A stretch of DNA of 64,000 nt from NCBI GenBank assembly GCA_004431415.1, contig QPMI01000655.1, positions 1 to 64,000 on the forward strand, given 5' to 3'. The translations under genes and the position numbers were made by a program. This document shows, piece by piece, positions 11,606 to 22,100 of this stretch. Source of the DNA: Cyanophora paradoxa (Eukaryota; Glaucocystophyceae; Cyanophorales; Cyanophoraceae). Position 1 is the first letter of the stretch, and each line of letters starts with the position of its first letter. Under the pieces are notes generated by a model. The model was not told where the DNA came from, searched no databases, and saw only the letters and a list, made by a program, of their open reading frames with translations.

Positions 11606-14198
11606 TCAGACGGGCTGCTCCCAGGCGTCCGCGAGCTGCGCCGGCGCGTCCTCGGGTCGGGGAGGGGGGGGGGGGGGGGGGGGGGGCGTGGACGGGGGGG
11701 GGGGCGGGAGCGCACGGAGCGGGCGGCGGCGTGCTTGAGGGCGGCGTACTGGGCGAACGCCTCCCGCATCTCCCGGGCCACCGAGTCCTGCAGCGCGCCT
11801 CGCACGGGCCCCGCCGCCGGCGGCCGCTCGCGGGGCGGGGGCGCGCCTGGAAGCCCTTGACCTCGCCGCGCAGGCGGTCGCAGTAGGCGTCGTAGGAGAG
11901 CATCGCCGCCTCCTCTTGCCCCTCAAGCTGCCCGCCCCCGCCGCGCCCCCTCAGCGCCCGCAGCCGGCGTCCGATCGCCCCGCCGCACCCGCGCGATCTC
12001 CGACTTGAGGCGCGCCTCCCGCAGCGCGCGCCGCTCCTGCGGGGCGTCGGGCGGCGGCGAGCGGGGCGGCTGAGCTCGGGGCGGGGCTACGCGTTAGCCC
12101 CCGAACCTGGACAGCGACGCCGTGGAGGGTGTAAGACGCGAGGCGGTCGCTCATGCTCTCGATGAGGGACCAGTGGCCCGACTCGGTCATGGCGGAGAGG
12201 CGCTTCTTGTCCTGGCGCAGGGGCACGTCGAGGCGCTCGATGCGGAGCAGGCGGCGCTGGCGCTCGCGCTCGGCCTCCCGGAAGAAGGCGTCCACGCCCT
12301 CGAAGTCGGCCAGCGCGTCCGCCAGCGCCGCCTCCCCCTCCATCGCCTCCTGCAGCTCCGCCCGCCCCTCCGCCCGCGTGCACGCCGCCGCCCGCCGCAG
12401 CGCCGCCTCGTGCGGCCGCGCCGGCGGCCCGGGGGCGCCCTCGGCGGGGGCGCCCGGGGCGGAGGCGGCGGCGGCGGCGCCGGCGTCGGCCTCGTAGGCG
12501 GCGAGGTCGTCGAAGGCCCCCGCCAGCTTCTCCAGCTCCCGCTGCAACTCTGCCCGCCCCCGCCCGCCCCTCAGCAGGGGAGGAGGGGGCAGGGGGCCGG
12601 GGACGGGCACGGGAGCGGATGCGGGCGACGGCCTGGAGCGGGGCGGCGAGACGCTTGACGTGCTCGCCGAGGCCGCGCAGGTACGCCTGCGTCGCGCCCC
12701 ACGCTGCGTCCTCGAACGGCCGCTCCGGGATCGACGGCAGGAGCCCGAGGTGCTTCTGGAAGCGGATCGCTGTGCGGGGGGCGGTCAGGCGGGGCGGGCG
12801 GCGGGCGGCGGGGGGCGGGGGGCGGGGGGCGGGGGGCGGGGGGCGCGGGGCACCCATGTCGTCGGAGACGCTGGCGACCTCCTCGAGGGAGAGGACGCGG
12901 GGCAGGGCCGGCGGGCCCGCCGCCGCGTGCATGTTCCCCTTCACCTCCGGCCGCTCCAGCGCCAGCGCCACCAGGTAGTCCTGCCCGCCCCTCGCTCCCC
13001 GGCCCCCCGGCGGCAGGCGGGGAGGGCGGACGGGGCGCGTGAGGAAGCACTCGAGGTCGAGGAGGCGGCCAAGCTCGGCGTGCCGCGCGCAGCGCCGCAG
13101 GAACGCCTCGCACCGGCGCCGCCGCGACTCCAGCAGCGCCGGCGTCACGTTCACGATCCGCTCCGCTGCCCGCCCCGCCGTCAGCCGCCGAGCGCCCCGC
13201 CGGCGAAAAGAGAGGGCGCGTTCAACGGGCGAGAGAGGTTGGCGAGAGCTAGAAACGGGATCTGGTGTCAACGTGTGCGCGAGGGGGACGGTGTGCACAT
13301 GCGGCGGCGAGGGGGTCCATGTCCACATCCTATTTTCGGAGTCAGATTCTGTTTAGCAGCGGCTGCGAGGCGGGCGGAAGCTTTCCTCGTGGATGGGGAG
13401 GATGATCCAGGGGCGCGAGGCGACGAGCAGCTCCCGCAGCTTCTGGATCTCGTACGTCAGCCGCCGCACCGCGAAGCGCTTCGGCCCGCTCGGCGTCTGA
13501 ACCTGGCGCGCGGCTCACAAGAGCGGCCGCGCGGCCCCGACCGGGCGCCTCGCTTCAAGGCGCTCAGCGCACGGTTGTCTCGATGAGGAAGCTGATCTCA
13601 ACGCTCTGCAGCGGCGCCAGCCTCTCCTTCGGAAAAATTATTCCTCTCCTCTCGAATATGATGATCAGGCACGAGCGGTTCTTACCATGATCACTCCCAA
13701 CAAATCACCCAGCGGTCCTGCGCGATGCGCGATCAAATGCGCGGCGTGGGTGCGCGACGCGGGGCGCGGACCCGTGCGCTGGTGGCTCTGCGGATGAGGC
13801 CGTCAGCTCTCGGCGTCAGCGCCGGCTGCGGGCGCGGCGCACCTCCTCTCCGCTGTCGATTTTCTTGACCTCGGTTCCTGACAACCTCAGCTCGACAGAG
13901 GAAGCGGTCGAGAGCAAATCGCTCAGCGAGTTGGGGTCGGGCTGTGGGAAGAGGGAGCAATTAGGGTCCTCGAATGTATTTACAAGCACTGCTCTACGAG
14001 TTCCGGAATTCGCTCGCTCGCCTGTGGCGGGGGCGACAGGCCGCGGCGCAAGCGCGAGTGCGCAGCGGTCGTCTCCTCGCTGCCCGGCTCCGGCTGGGGG
14101 ATGGCGCCCTCGTCCTCGCCGGTCTCCTCTGCCAGCTGCAATGTATGAGCGTGTACCGGTGCGCGGGGCTCTGGCGCGCGGGGCTCGGGCGCGTACAA
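11606..14198 (-). CDS. PX-domain sorting nexin, SNX4-like, with BAR-type helical C-terminus (5' end unresolved)
   Basis: Membrane-binding adaptor of endosomal sorting, by family. The N-terminal exon near 14000-14190 is acidic and disordered (LAEETGEDEGAIPQPEP...ASERIPEL) and splices in frame to PDPNSLSDLLSTASS near 13900. The PX domain appears as VEISFLIET (13585), GPKRFAVRRLTYEIQKLRE with PWIILPIHEE (13400-13490), and ERIVNVTPALLESRRRRCE plus LDLECFLTRP (13040-13160), corresponding to the FxxYR and LPxK-to-FLxR portions. The helical region includes QKHLGLLPSIPERPF, ALADFEGVDAFFREAERER, MTESGHWSLIESMSDRL (12150-12200) and AREMREAFAQYAALKHAAA (11720-11780). The last exon reads LADAWEQPV then TGA at 11606. 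The intron before it contains a 23-base C run in the sense strand. The start codon was not found with confidence. Confidence 0.72.
11664..11686. repeat. Poly-G tract of 23 bases
   Basis: Uninterrupted G run on the plus strand inside the last intron of the sorting nexin gene. It is poly-C in the sense RNA, where it could act as a pyrimidine tract. Its length may be unreliable in the assembly. Confidence 0.9.
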
Positions 14199-14734
14199 GG
14201 GCTTCCGGGCGAAGTCCGAGCCGTTCGGCGCGCTCCCGATCGTCTTCGCTCAGCAGCTCCTGCTTCGTGCGCTCCTGTACGGCACCTGCGCGACCCGTAC
14301 GCGGACTACGGATCAGCGATCGAGTGGAAAACGTTCAGAGATCCGTACGCCGATCGCACCGCGCTCGGCGAACTCCTTCGCGGCGTCGCGCAGCTTCTGC
14401 GCCTCGTCGTCGGTGCTCTGCTGCATTTGTTGCATCTGTCCTCGCCGACGTAGTGTGCGCGTACCCCCCAACCGCCAGGCCTGGCAGGCCAGGCGGCCTG
14501 GCGAGCCAAAATGCACACACTGCCGCCCCTCGTGGGCAGTCCTCGGGGCAGCGAAGAGAGGCCCGACACGACAGCGGGTAATAACTCCCCCCGCTGAACT
14601 TGGATCGGGTGGGCGAACTCTCCGCGCAGGGTCTTCAGATCGACCGCGCTCGCTCATACCGGTGCGTGTGTGTGTGACATGACGATCCCTTTATAGCCTA
14701 GAAGTACCTCGCGGCCCCTGCCGAGGAAATTTTG
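14199..14734. other. Region upstream of sorting nexin; possible extra exons and a GGCCTGG inverted-repeat cluster
   Basis: On the minus strand, 14330-14450 can encode a helical stretch (MQQMQQSTDDEAQKLRDA, AKEFAERGAIGV) and 14590-14640 can encode LKTLRGEFAHPIQVQRG. Either could be a 5' exon of the sorting nexin or a separate small gene, but I could not join them with convincing splice sites. At 14470-14510 there is a dense cluster of GGCCTGG/CCAGGCC units that form overlapping inverted repeats. Confidence 0.35.
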
Positions 14735-14962
14735 CGCACGCTGCGCCCTTAGGTCGGTCCAGCGAGACTACTGTCCAGCTTGTCTTTACCTACCAGTTAG
14801 CTGGATACACCCGCCCACGCTGCGCCTTGTGGGTCGGTCCAGCGAGACTACTATCTACTAGGCTAGCTTGTCTTTGCCCACCAGTTAACTCAGACCGGCC
14901 CCTGAGCCGGACAGTCCCGCACTCTACCTACCAGTTCGCTTTCAAGAGACCGCCCCTGAGCC
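14735..14962. repeat. Imperfect tandem repeat, about 80-base period
   Basis: Copy 1 (14735-14802) and copy 2 (14815-14889) share GCTGCGCC, GGTCGGTCCAGCGAGACTAC and CTTGTCTTT, then an ACCAGTTA block. A third partial copy at 14923-14962 repeats CTACCAGTT and CCGCCCCTGAGCC, the latter also present at 14895-14910. The sequence is less GC-rich than the genes and lies just upstream of the ODAD4-like gene. Confidence 0.8.
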
Positions 14963-15083
14963 ACACTGAGCCGCCCGTCCGCGCCGCAGGCGTTTTCACC
15001 GCGCCGCGTCGAGGGGGACCCATCGCGTGGTGTGACTACGCCGAGGCTCGCAACCATGGGCGGAGGGCGTTTGTCGAGTGCCG

Positions 15084-15855
15084 ATGATTTCTATCATGGA
15101 TGGGTTTGTCCCTGTTGCGCGGCGTGTTCCGCTTCGAGCTAAGGAACGCTGCAGCTGAGGAACGCTGAGGCGCATATCAAGAAGCGGCAGTACGGAGCTG
15201 CGATTGTAGAGGTGCGCCGCACAAGAGCCCGCCCTGCCGGCAGCGCCCCGCCGACCGCTGACCCTCGCGCAGTACTCGAAAGCACTGGCCCGTTCTCTGT
15301 CGAGCTCGGGTCCCGCGCGCCCGCCGCTGACCACCGCCGCAGAAAATCAAGATGTCCAAGTCGTGCTTGCTAGCAAGGTGAGGGCGGGGGCGGGGGGGCG
15401 GGCGGGTGGAGGGGGCGGGGCGCGAGCGGGGCGGCAGGGCGCGGTGCCACATGATCCTGGGGGACGTGGCGAAGGCGCACGCGGACGCGGAGAAGGTGCT
15501 GGAGGACGACCACGAGTACACGCCGGGTCTCCTCGCCCTCGCCGAGATCTACTTCGTCATGGGCAAGCTCAACCAGTCGCGCCTCTACTACGCGCGCGGC
15601 CACAAGCTGCGGCCCTCGAACAAGCTGTTCCAGGAGGGCATCCGCCGCGTCGACGAGCGCGTGCGCGAGATCGTCGAGAACCCCAAGCTCGCCACCTCCC
15701 AGGGCGCGCCCCCTCCCCGGCCCCGGTCCCAGCCCCGCCCCGCTCACGGGGGCGCAGACTGGGGCGCCCAGTCGGCCATCAAGCCGCCCTGCATCGTCCG
15801 CACGCCGCTCTACGACTCGACCTCCACCCCGCGCTTCGGCACCCGCGCCACCTGA
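15084..15855 (+). CDS. TPR protein, ODAD4/TTC25-like (outer dynein arm docking complex)
   Basis: In animals TTC25/ODAD4 helps anchor outer dynein arms to axonemal doublets. Here a probable short first exon (MISIMDGFVP or similar) is followed by AEAHIKKRQYGAAIVE (about 15166-15220), YSKALARS (15273 on) and KIKMSKSCLLA (15343-15378), then a long exon from 15450. The long exon reads CHMILGDVAKAHADAEKVL, LLALAEIYFVMGKLNQSRLY, YARGHKLRPSNKLFQEGIRR, which lines up with the N-terminal TPRs of TTC25 including the YxRGxKLRP block. It ends IKPPCIVRTPLYDSTSTPRF...RAT and TGA. At roughly 200 residues it is much shorter than animal TTC25, so it keeps only the N-terminal TPR module. The exact start and phases of the first three exons are uncertain. 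A generic TPR protein cannot be excluded. Confidence 0.65.
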
Positions 15856-16203
15856 CCCCGCGCCCCTCCCGCCTGCCCCAGCCCTCCGGATCCACTCCGC
15901 TGGCGCCGCCCCGCCCTCTGCGGGGGTGCGCCCTTTTTGAAGGCCCTGCTCCGTGTAGATTCCACCTGCACTACTCCCTTTGCTTTTCCGTCTCGATCGA
16001 TAAGTCTGCCTAGCCTAGTAGGTTATGTAAAGCGAATGTATTGTACTGTGAACGTTTATGGTAGCATCCGGCGAGGCCGGCACTAGGCGCACGCGACGCC
16101 CTTCGCGCGAGGCGACTCAGGTGGCAGACGACACCATACGATACCGATAGGGACTGGGATGGGAGGGGGATGCGGTGGCGGGGCGGGGCTGGCGGGGCGC
16201 GGC
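15856..16203. other. Convergent 3' flanks
   Basis: Lies between the stop of the ODAD4-like gene and the stop of the MnmG gene. It contains the relatively AT-rich stretch 15990-16075 (GTAAAGCGAATGTATTG) suited to 3' untranslated sequence. No conserved frame seen. Confidence 0.5.
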
Positions 16204-19016
16204 TCAGGCGACGGCCTCCGGGGCGGGCTGCTGGGGCGGGGGGGCCTGGTGGGCGGAGCGGGCGCGGGCGGCGGTGCGGGCGCGGGCGTCGAGGTGCATG
16301 ACGAGGGAGGAGACGTCGGCGGGGAGACGCCCCCGACGCGCCCCGCCTGGCCCACCGTCAGCGGCCGCACCTGCCGGCCGTCCGCCCCGGTCAGCGCGCC
16401 CCGGGCGCCGGCGCGGGGGCGGGGCGCGGCGGGGCGCGCGCCTTCTGGAGCTTCTCGCGGGCCTCCATGCACATCGTCGTGATCGCCATGTAGTCCACGT
16501 CGTCGGGGATGCGCCGGTTCCCCGACCGGCTCAGCTGCGCATGCTTGTCAGCGCGCGACCGGTGCGGAGCGGCGGGGTGGCAGGGGGGCGCCAGCAGGCG
16601 GGCGGGCCTGGTTGATGAGCTCCTTCTGGCGGCCGATGTAGCCCTTGTACTTGATCTCAATCTCGGCGCCCTCCTTCTCCTCCTCCTCGAGGGCGCCGTC
16701 GGCGAGGCCGAAGCGCTCGAGGTCGGCGTAGTGGAAGCCCGGGCGGGCGAGCAGCTCCTCGAGGGTCACCGCGTTGCGCACCACCTGGCCCTCCGCCTCG
16801 AGCCGCGCCGCCACCGCCTCGCTCTGCTTCACCCGCACGCTGCGCAGGCGCGCGAGCTCGCCCTCGATGGCGGCGCGCTTGGCCTCGAGGCGCGCCCAGC
16901 GGCGGTCGTCGACGAGGCCGAGCTCGCGGCCGAGGGGCGTCATGCGCTGGTCGGCGTTGTCGGAGCGGAGGACGAGGCGGTGCTCGGAGCGGGAGGTGAG
17001 CATGCGGTACGGCTCCCGCAGGTCCTTGGTGCACAGGTCGTCGATGAGGGTCCCCATGTAGGACGACTCGCGCGGCAGCACCACCATCTCCTCTCCCCGC
17101 GCGAAGCGCGCCGCGTTGATGCCGGCCAGGATCCCCTGCGCCGCCGCCTCCTCGTACCCCGTCGTCCCGTTCAGCTGCCCCGCGAAGAAGAGCCCCTCCA
17201 CCGCCTTGGTCATCAGCGTCGGCTGGCACTGCGCCCCGCCCCGCCCCCTCAGCGCCCCGCGGCGGCGCCGCAGGGCGGGGGGGGCGGGCCTGGGTGGCGG
17301 GGATGAAGTCGTAGTCGACGGCGTAGGCGGGGCGGAGCATGACGGCGCGCTCGAGGCCGGGGAGGGTGCGGAGCATGGCGAGCTGGAGGGACTCGGGGAG
17401 GCCGGTGGAGAAGCCCTGGACGTAGATCTCGGGGGTGGTGAGGCCCTCGGGCTCCAGGAAGATCTGGTGCGAGTCCCGCTGCGCGAACCGCACGATCTTG
17501 TCCTCGATCGACGGGCAGTAGCGCGGCCCCGGCCCCTTGATGTGCCCCGCGTACTTCGGGCTCCTGCGCCCCGCGCCCCGCCTCAGCCGCGCGGGGCGAG
17601 GCCGCGCGGAGGCGCGGCGGACAGGTGGATGTTGTCGCGGATGATCTTGTGGGTCTCCTCGGTGGTGCGGGTGATGTAGCAGGGCGTCTGCTCCCGCTCC
17701 ACGCGCGCCTCGGGGTCGAAGCTGAACCAGCGCACGCGCTCGTCCCCGGGCTGCGCCTCCAGCCGAGAGAAGTCGATCGAGCGCCGGTCCACGCGCGCCG
17801 GCGTCCCCGTCTTCAGCCGCCCGATCTCGAACCCGAACCGCAGCAGCGTCCGCGTCAGGTCCTCGCACGCGTTCTCCCCCGCCCGGCCCCCCGGCAGGCA
17901 CCGATCCCCGACCCACAGCCGACCCTGCCGTTCGCCGCGCGATCAGCGGCGGGGCGGGGCGGGGCGGGGCGGGGCGGGGCGGGCCTGGAGGAAGGTGCCG
18001 GCGGTGAGGATGACGGAGGGGGCGTTGAAGCCGCCGCCCCAGAAGGTGTCCACGCCCACGACCTCCCCGTTCTTCCCGATCGCGAGGTCCGTCGCCATCC
18101 CCTCCCGGATGGTCAGGTTCGGCGTCTCCTCGAGGACCTTGCGCATGATGCGGCTGTACTCGAGCTTGTCCGTCTGCGCGCGCAGCGCCCAGACGGCGGG
18201 GCCCTTGCTGAGGTTGAGGACCTTCTTCTGGAGGTACGTGCGGTCCGCCATCTTGCCGATCTCGCCGCCCAGCGCGTCCACCTCGTGCACGAGCTGCGAC
18301 TTGGCCGGGCCGCCCACCGCCGGGTTGCACGGCTGCCACGCGATCCGGTCCAGCGAGAGTGTCAGCAGCAGCGTCTTCGAGCCGAGGCGCGCCGCGGCGA
18401 GAGCCGCCTCGCAGCCGGCGTGGCCGGCCCCGACGACTATCACGTCGTACTCGTCCTCCACGAAGCGGTCCTTCTTCGAGCGCTGCTCGCCCCAGTCCAT
18501 CGGCGGCTGGAAGACACGCCCCTCCCCGTCGATGTAGCTAGCCGTCTGCGTCCTCGGCAGCTCCTGGAAGCTCGCCCCCGGCGCCGCATCGCTGCCGCTC
18601 TCCTCCTCCTCGGGCTCGGCGGACGCTTTTGTCGGAGTCGTGCTGACGCTGAAACCGCGCCGCAGCTGCAGAGCCTGCGGGGCCCCCCTCGAGCGGAAGC
18701 GCCGCGCGAAGAATCCAGCGGCGCCCCGGCGAGCCAGGAACGCGCCCGCGGGGGCCTCCTGCAGCTGAACGCGACGAACAGACAGGGACGATGCCACGCC
18801 CGCCGCGGGATCGCGCGGCGGGGGGGCGCAGGGGCAATCAACGCGGCCCGCCTCTCCGCTCGCCCCGACCGACCTAGGGGCGCGGCGGAGGCCAAACGTG
18901 GCGCCGGTGGTAATGTACGCGTTGTGCGGCATCCTCAGAAGCCCACGACGAAGCATGCGGTGCCCCGCGATTCTTCCGCTAGCCGAGCCGTCTAGCCGTC
19001 CAAAAGCGTACCCCAA
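16204..19016 (-). CDS. mnmG: tRNA uridine 5-carboxymethylaminomethyl modification enzyme MnmG/GidA (MTO1)
   Basis: FAD enzyme that with MnmE modifies the wobble uridine of organellar tRNAs. The leader from Met 19016 is about 140 residues, Arg/Ala/Ser-rich, fitting organelle import. The Rossmann FAD motif is [18 protein letters not shown] near 18440. Next come [40 protein letters not shown] and AGTFLQ (18000), followed across an intron by [12 protein letters not shown] and [12 protein letters not shown] (17800). [15 protein letters not shown] (17500), [20 protein letters not shown] (17170) and [14 protein letters not shown] (16930) complete the family blocks. The C-terminal helical domain includes [14 protein letters not shown] and [17 protein letters not shown]. 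Four of the five introns I resolved start with GC. After GVSP the frame shifts by one base at a four-G run (16321-16324); restoring one base gives the expected [10 protein letters not shown] and the stop at 16204. Confidence 0.93.
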
Positions 19017-19168
19017 CGTCTAGCCCCTAGCCGTCAAGCTGGATGGCAATTTGATCGAAAACACCACAGAACAGACGCGAAGAAAACAACGCCAGAAGGC
19101 ACTAACTAGAACTAAAACTAGACACCGGCTGCGCTAGAACTAGAAGTGCAGCGCGCGGCCGGCGGCGG

Positions 19169-22100
19169 TCAGTAGCGGAAGTCGGAGGGGGCGAGGGGCG
19201 CGAGGCGCCCGAGGGCGTCCCCGGCGACGAGGGCGGGCGGGGCGCCCTGGGCGGCGGCGGGCCACGCGCAGACGGCGGTGAAGGGGACGCGCGCGGCGGC
19301 GTCGGGGGCGCTGACGGCCTTGACGCGGCCCGAGCGGGCGTCGAAGAGGCGGACGCAGTCGTCGGCGCAGGCGGCGGCGACGTGGCGCGAGTCCGGGAGG
19401 AAGCAGACGCCCCGCACGGGGCGCCCCGCCCGTAAGCCGGCACCCCGCGACGCGCTCCTGCCGGCAGGCGGGGCGTGAGGGCGAGCGGGGCGGGGCGCGG
19501 GGCGGGGCGGGGCGGGGCGGGCGGACGCCGGAGGCGAGGTCGTATACAGCGAGGTGGCCGTCCTCGAAGCCGATGGCGGCGAGGCGCCCGTTGGCGGCCG
19601 CGGCGCAGCAGGTGGCCTGGGCGGAGGCGGAGTGGAGGCCGGCGGTGTCGAGGGCCCGCGGGTTGCCCGGGTCCCGCGTGTCCACCGCCGAGAGCGAGGC
19701 CCCCTGCGCCAGCAGCGCGTACCGCCCCTCCCGCGTGACCACGCCCCGCAGCACGGCGGTCCCCGTGCCCCCCGCGGCGACCACCCGCAGCGGCGAGCCG
19801 GCGACGTCGCGGCCGCCCATGCGCCGGAAGAGGGGCGCCTCGGCCCAGTAGGACTCGAGGAGGGTGCCGCCGCGGGGCGGGTGCGGGAGCTCGAGGAGGG
19901 CGCCCGAGTGGTAGAGCAGCAGCAGGGCCCGCTCCGTCCACGCCGCCGCCACCACCCGCTCCCTCTCCTCCCGCGTCGCCGCGAGCTGCGCGCCGCCGGC
20001 CGTGACGCGCCAGACGCGGAGGGTGCAGCCTTCGAGCTCCGGGATCTCGCGGCCGGCCACCTCGAGGAGGGCCGCCTCCTGCGCCCCCGCCGCCGCCGGC
20101 GCCAGCGCCAGCAGCTCCACGGGGCGCCGGCCCCCGCGGAAGCTCGCCCGCAGCTGCCCCGTCCCCGCATCGTAGAGCTGCCGCCGCGTCAGGCGCGGCG
20201 CGGAGCGGCGGAGGAGACGGCGGGCGGGGCGGGGCGGCGCACGCGGACGCGGCCGGAGGAGAAGGCGGCGGCGAGCCAGGCGGGGCGGCGGGGCCGGTGA
20301 GGTGGCCAGCGCCGTCACCTCCGCCCCTCGGGGACGCCCCGGGGGTCCCCAGCGGCGGCGAGGGCGTCGGAGCGGGTCCAGAGGCGCAGGGAGCCGGCGG
20401 CGTCGGCGGCGGCGAGGGAGGCGGCGCTCGGGGCGACGGCGAGGGAGGCGAGGGACCGGCGCAGGCCGGCGAGGAGGGCCAGCGGCTGCCCGTCGAGCCG
20501 CAGCAGCCGCACCGACCGGTCCTCGTACGCCGCCGCCAGGAGGTCGCCGGGGGGAACCCAGCGGACGCACACCCCCGCCCCGGCCTGTGGGGGCGTGAGG
20601 GGCACCAAGGCGACGGGGCCGGGGCGGGGCGGTGCGGGGCGGGGGCGGACCCCCTGGGGGGCGGGGAGGCGGGCGACCTCGGCGAGGCCGAGGCGGGCGT
20701 CGTGGAGCTGCACGGCCCCGTCCAGGCGCAGCACTGCCACCAGGGCCCCCGGCGGCCCGGCGGGGTCGCCCCGCGGCTGCCAGTCGGCGTCGACGAGGGC
20801 GGCGTAGTGGTTCGCGTACGAGCCGTGGTCGTTCTCCTCGGCGACGAGCTCGGCGGGGGCCTCGGCGACGGGGAGGCCCGGCTCGAGGGCCCAGAGGGTC
20901 GCCCGGTCGGCGCGCCGGCGCGGGAGGGCCACCGCGTATCGGAAGTCGTCCCGCACCGCCACCCGGTGCCCCGGCACGCTCTGCGGGGCCCCCTCAGCCC
21001 GCCCCGCGACGACAAGGCGGCGGGGCGGGGCGCACGAGGGCGAGCTCGAAGCGGAGGGAGGCGGCGTCGGCGGGGCCGGCGGCGGGGCCGGCGTCGGGGC
21101 GGCGGTAGAGGAGGAGGTCGTTGTCGCGGACGAGGAGGACGGCGCGGGGCTCCCCGGCGCCCTGCACGCGCACGCCGCGCAGCACGGAGCTCGAGGAGGC
21201 GCCGTCGACGTCCCACGCGTAGACCGCCTGGGCCGCCTCCAGGTCGTACACCTTCAGGGCCGTCCCCTGCACCGCCAGCACCGCCCGCTGGCCCGCCCCC
21301 GCCCCGCCCGACGCCACCCAGTCCATCCCCTGCAGCCTGCGCGCTCCCGGTGGGCGCAGGGAGCCCGGGGGAGGGGGCGGGCGCGGGGCGCGCACTCGCG
21401 CTCGTGGGCGTCGAAGGTGCCGGCGGAGGCGCCGGTGCGGGCGCTCCAGAGGCGGAGAACGCCGTCCTCGCCGCACGTCGCCACCAGCGCCGAGCTCGGC
21501 GAGTAGAGGAGCTCGCGCACGCGGCAGCCCTCGCCGGGGCGCCCCTCGGGCCGCGCCGCCGCCGCCGCCTCCCCGCCTCGATCGCCACCGCCGCCTCCAC
21601 GGCCCCGCCGCGGTAGGAACGGGCCCCCAGCGGAGGGTGCCGAGGCGGGGGGCGGCGGCGGGGCGCGGAGGAGGGCGCGAGCTTCGGCGGCGACCTCGGC
21701 GCTGGGGCAGGCCTCGGCGAGGAGGCGCAGGACGGCCTCCTCGCCGCCCTCGCCCCCGCCGCCTCCTCGAGCTCCGCGGCGCTCTTCTGGAGCCAGCGCG
21801 CGACGGCCCGCAGCCGCTCGCGCTCCCCCGCGGGCTCCCCGGGTGGCCCTCGGCGGCCTCGGTGAGGGCGAGGAGGAGCGGGTGGGCGAGGGCGGCGCGC
21901 GCGGCGAGGGCGATGAAGGCCGGGGCGGCGAGGGTCTCCCGGCGGCCTCCCGCCACATGCCGCCCCGCACGAGGTGCCCGATCCCCGCCGCCAGGTGGCC
22001 CCGCTCCCGCTCGTCCAGCCCCGCCCCCGCCCCGGGCGCCGCGCCCCGCCGCAGCCGGCCCCCGCCAGGAGCCGGCCCGGGGGTCCGCCTCCAGGGGCCA

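Noticed and set aside
12800..12850. GGGGGGC(G) tandem array taken for a minisatellite
   Set aside because: It is within a sorting nexin intron and fits the general C-rich sense intron composition of this genome.
13600..13730. AT-rich stretch considered as a separate promoter inside the sorting nexin gene
   Set aside because: Flanking PX-domain exons join across it in a consistent frame, so it is more simply an intron.
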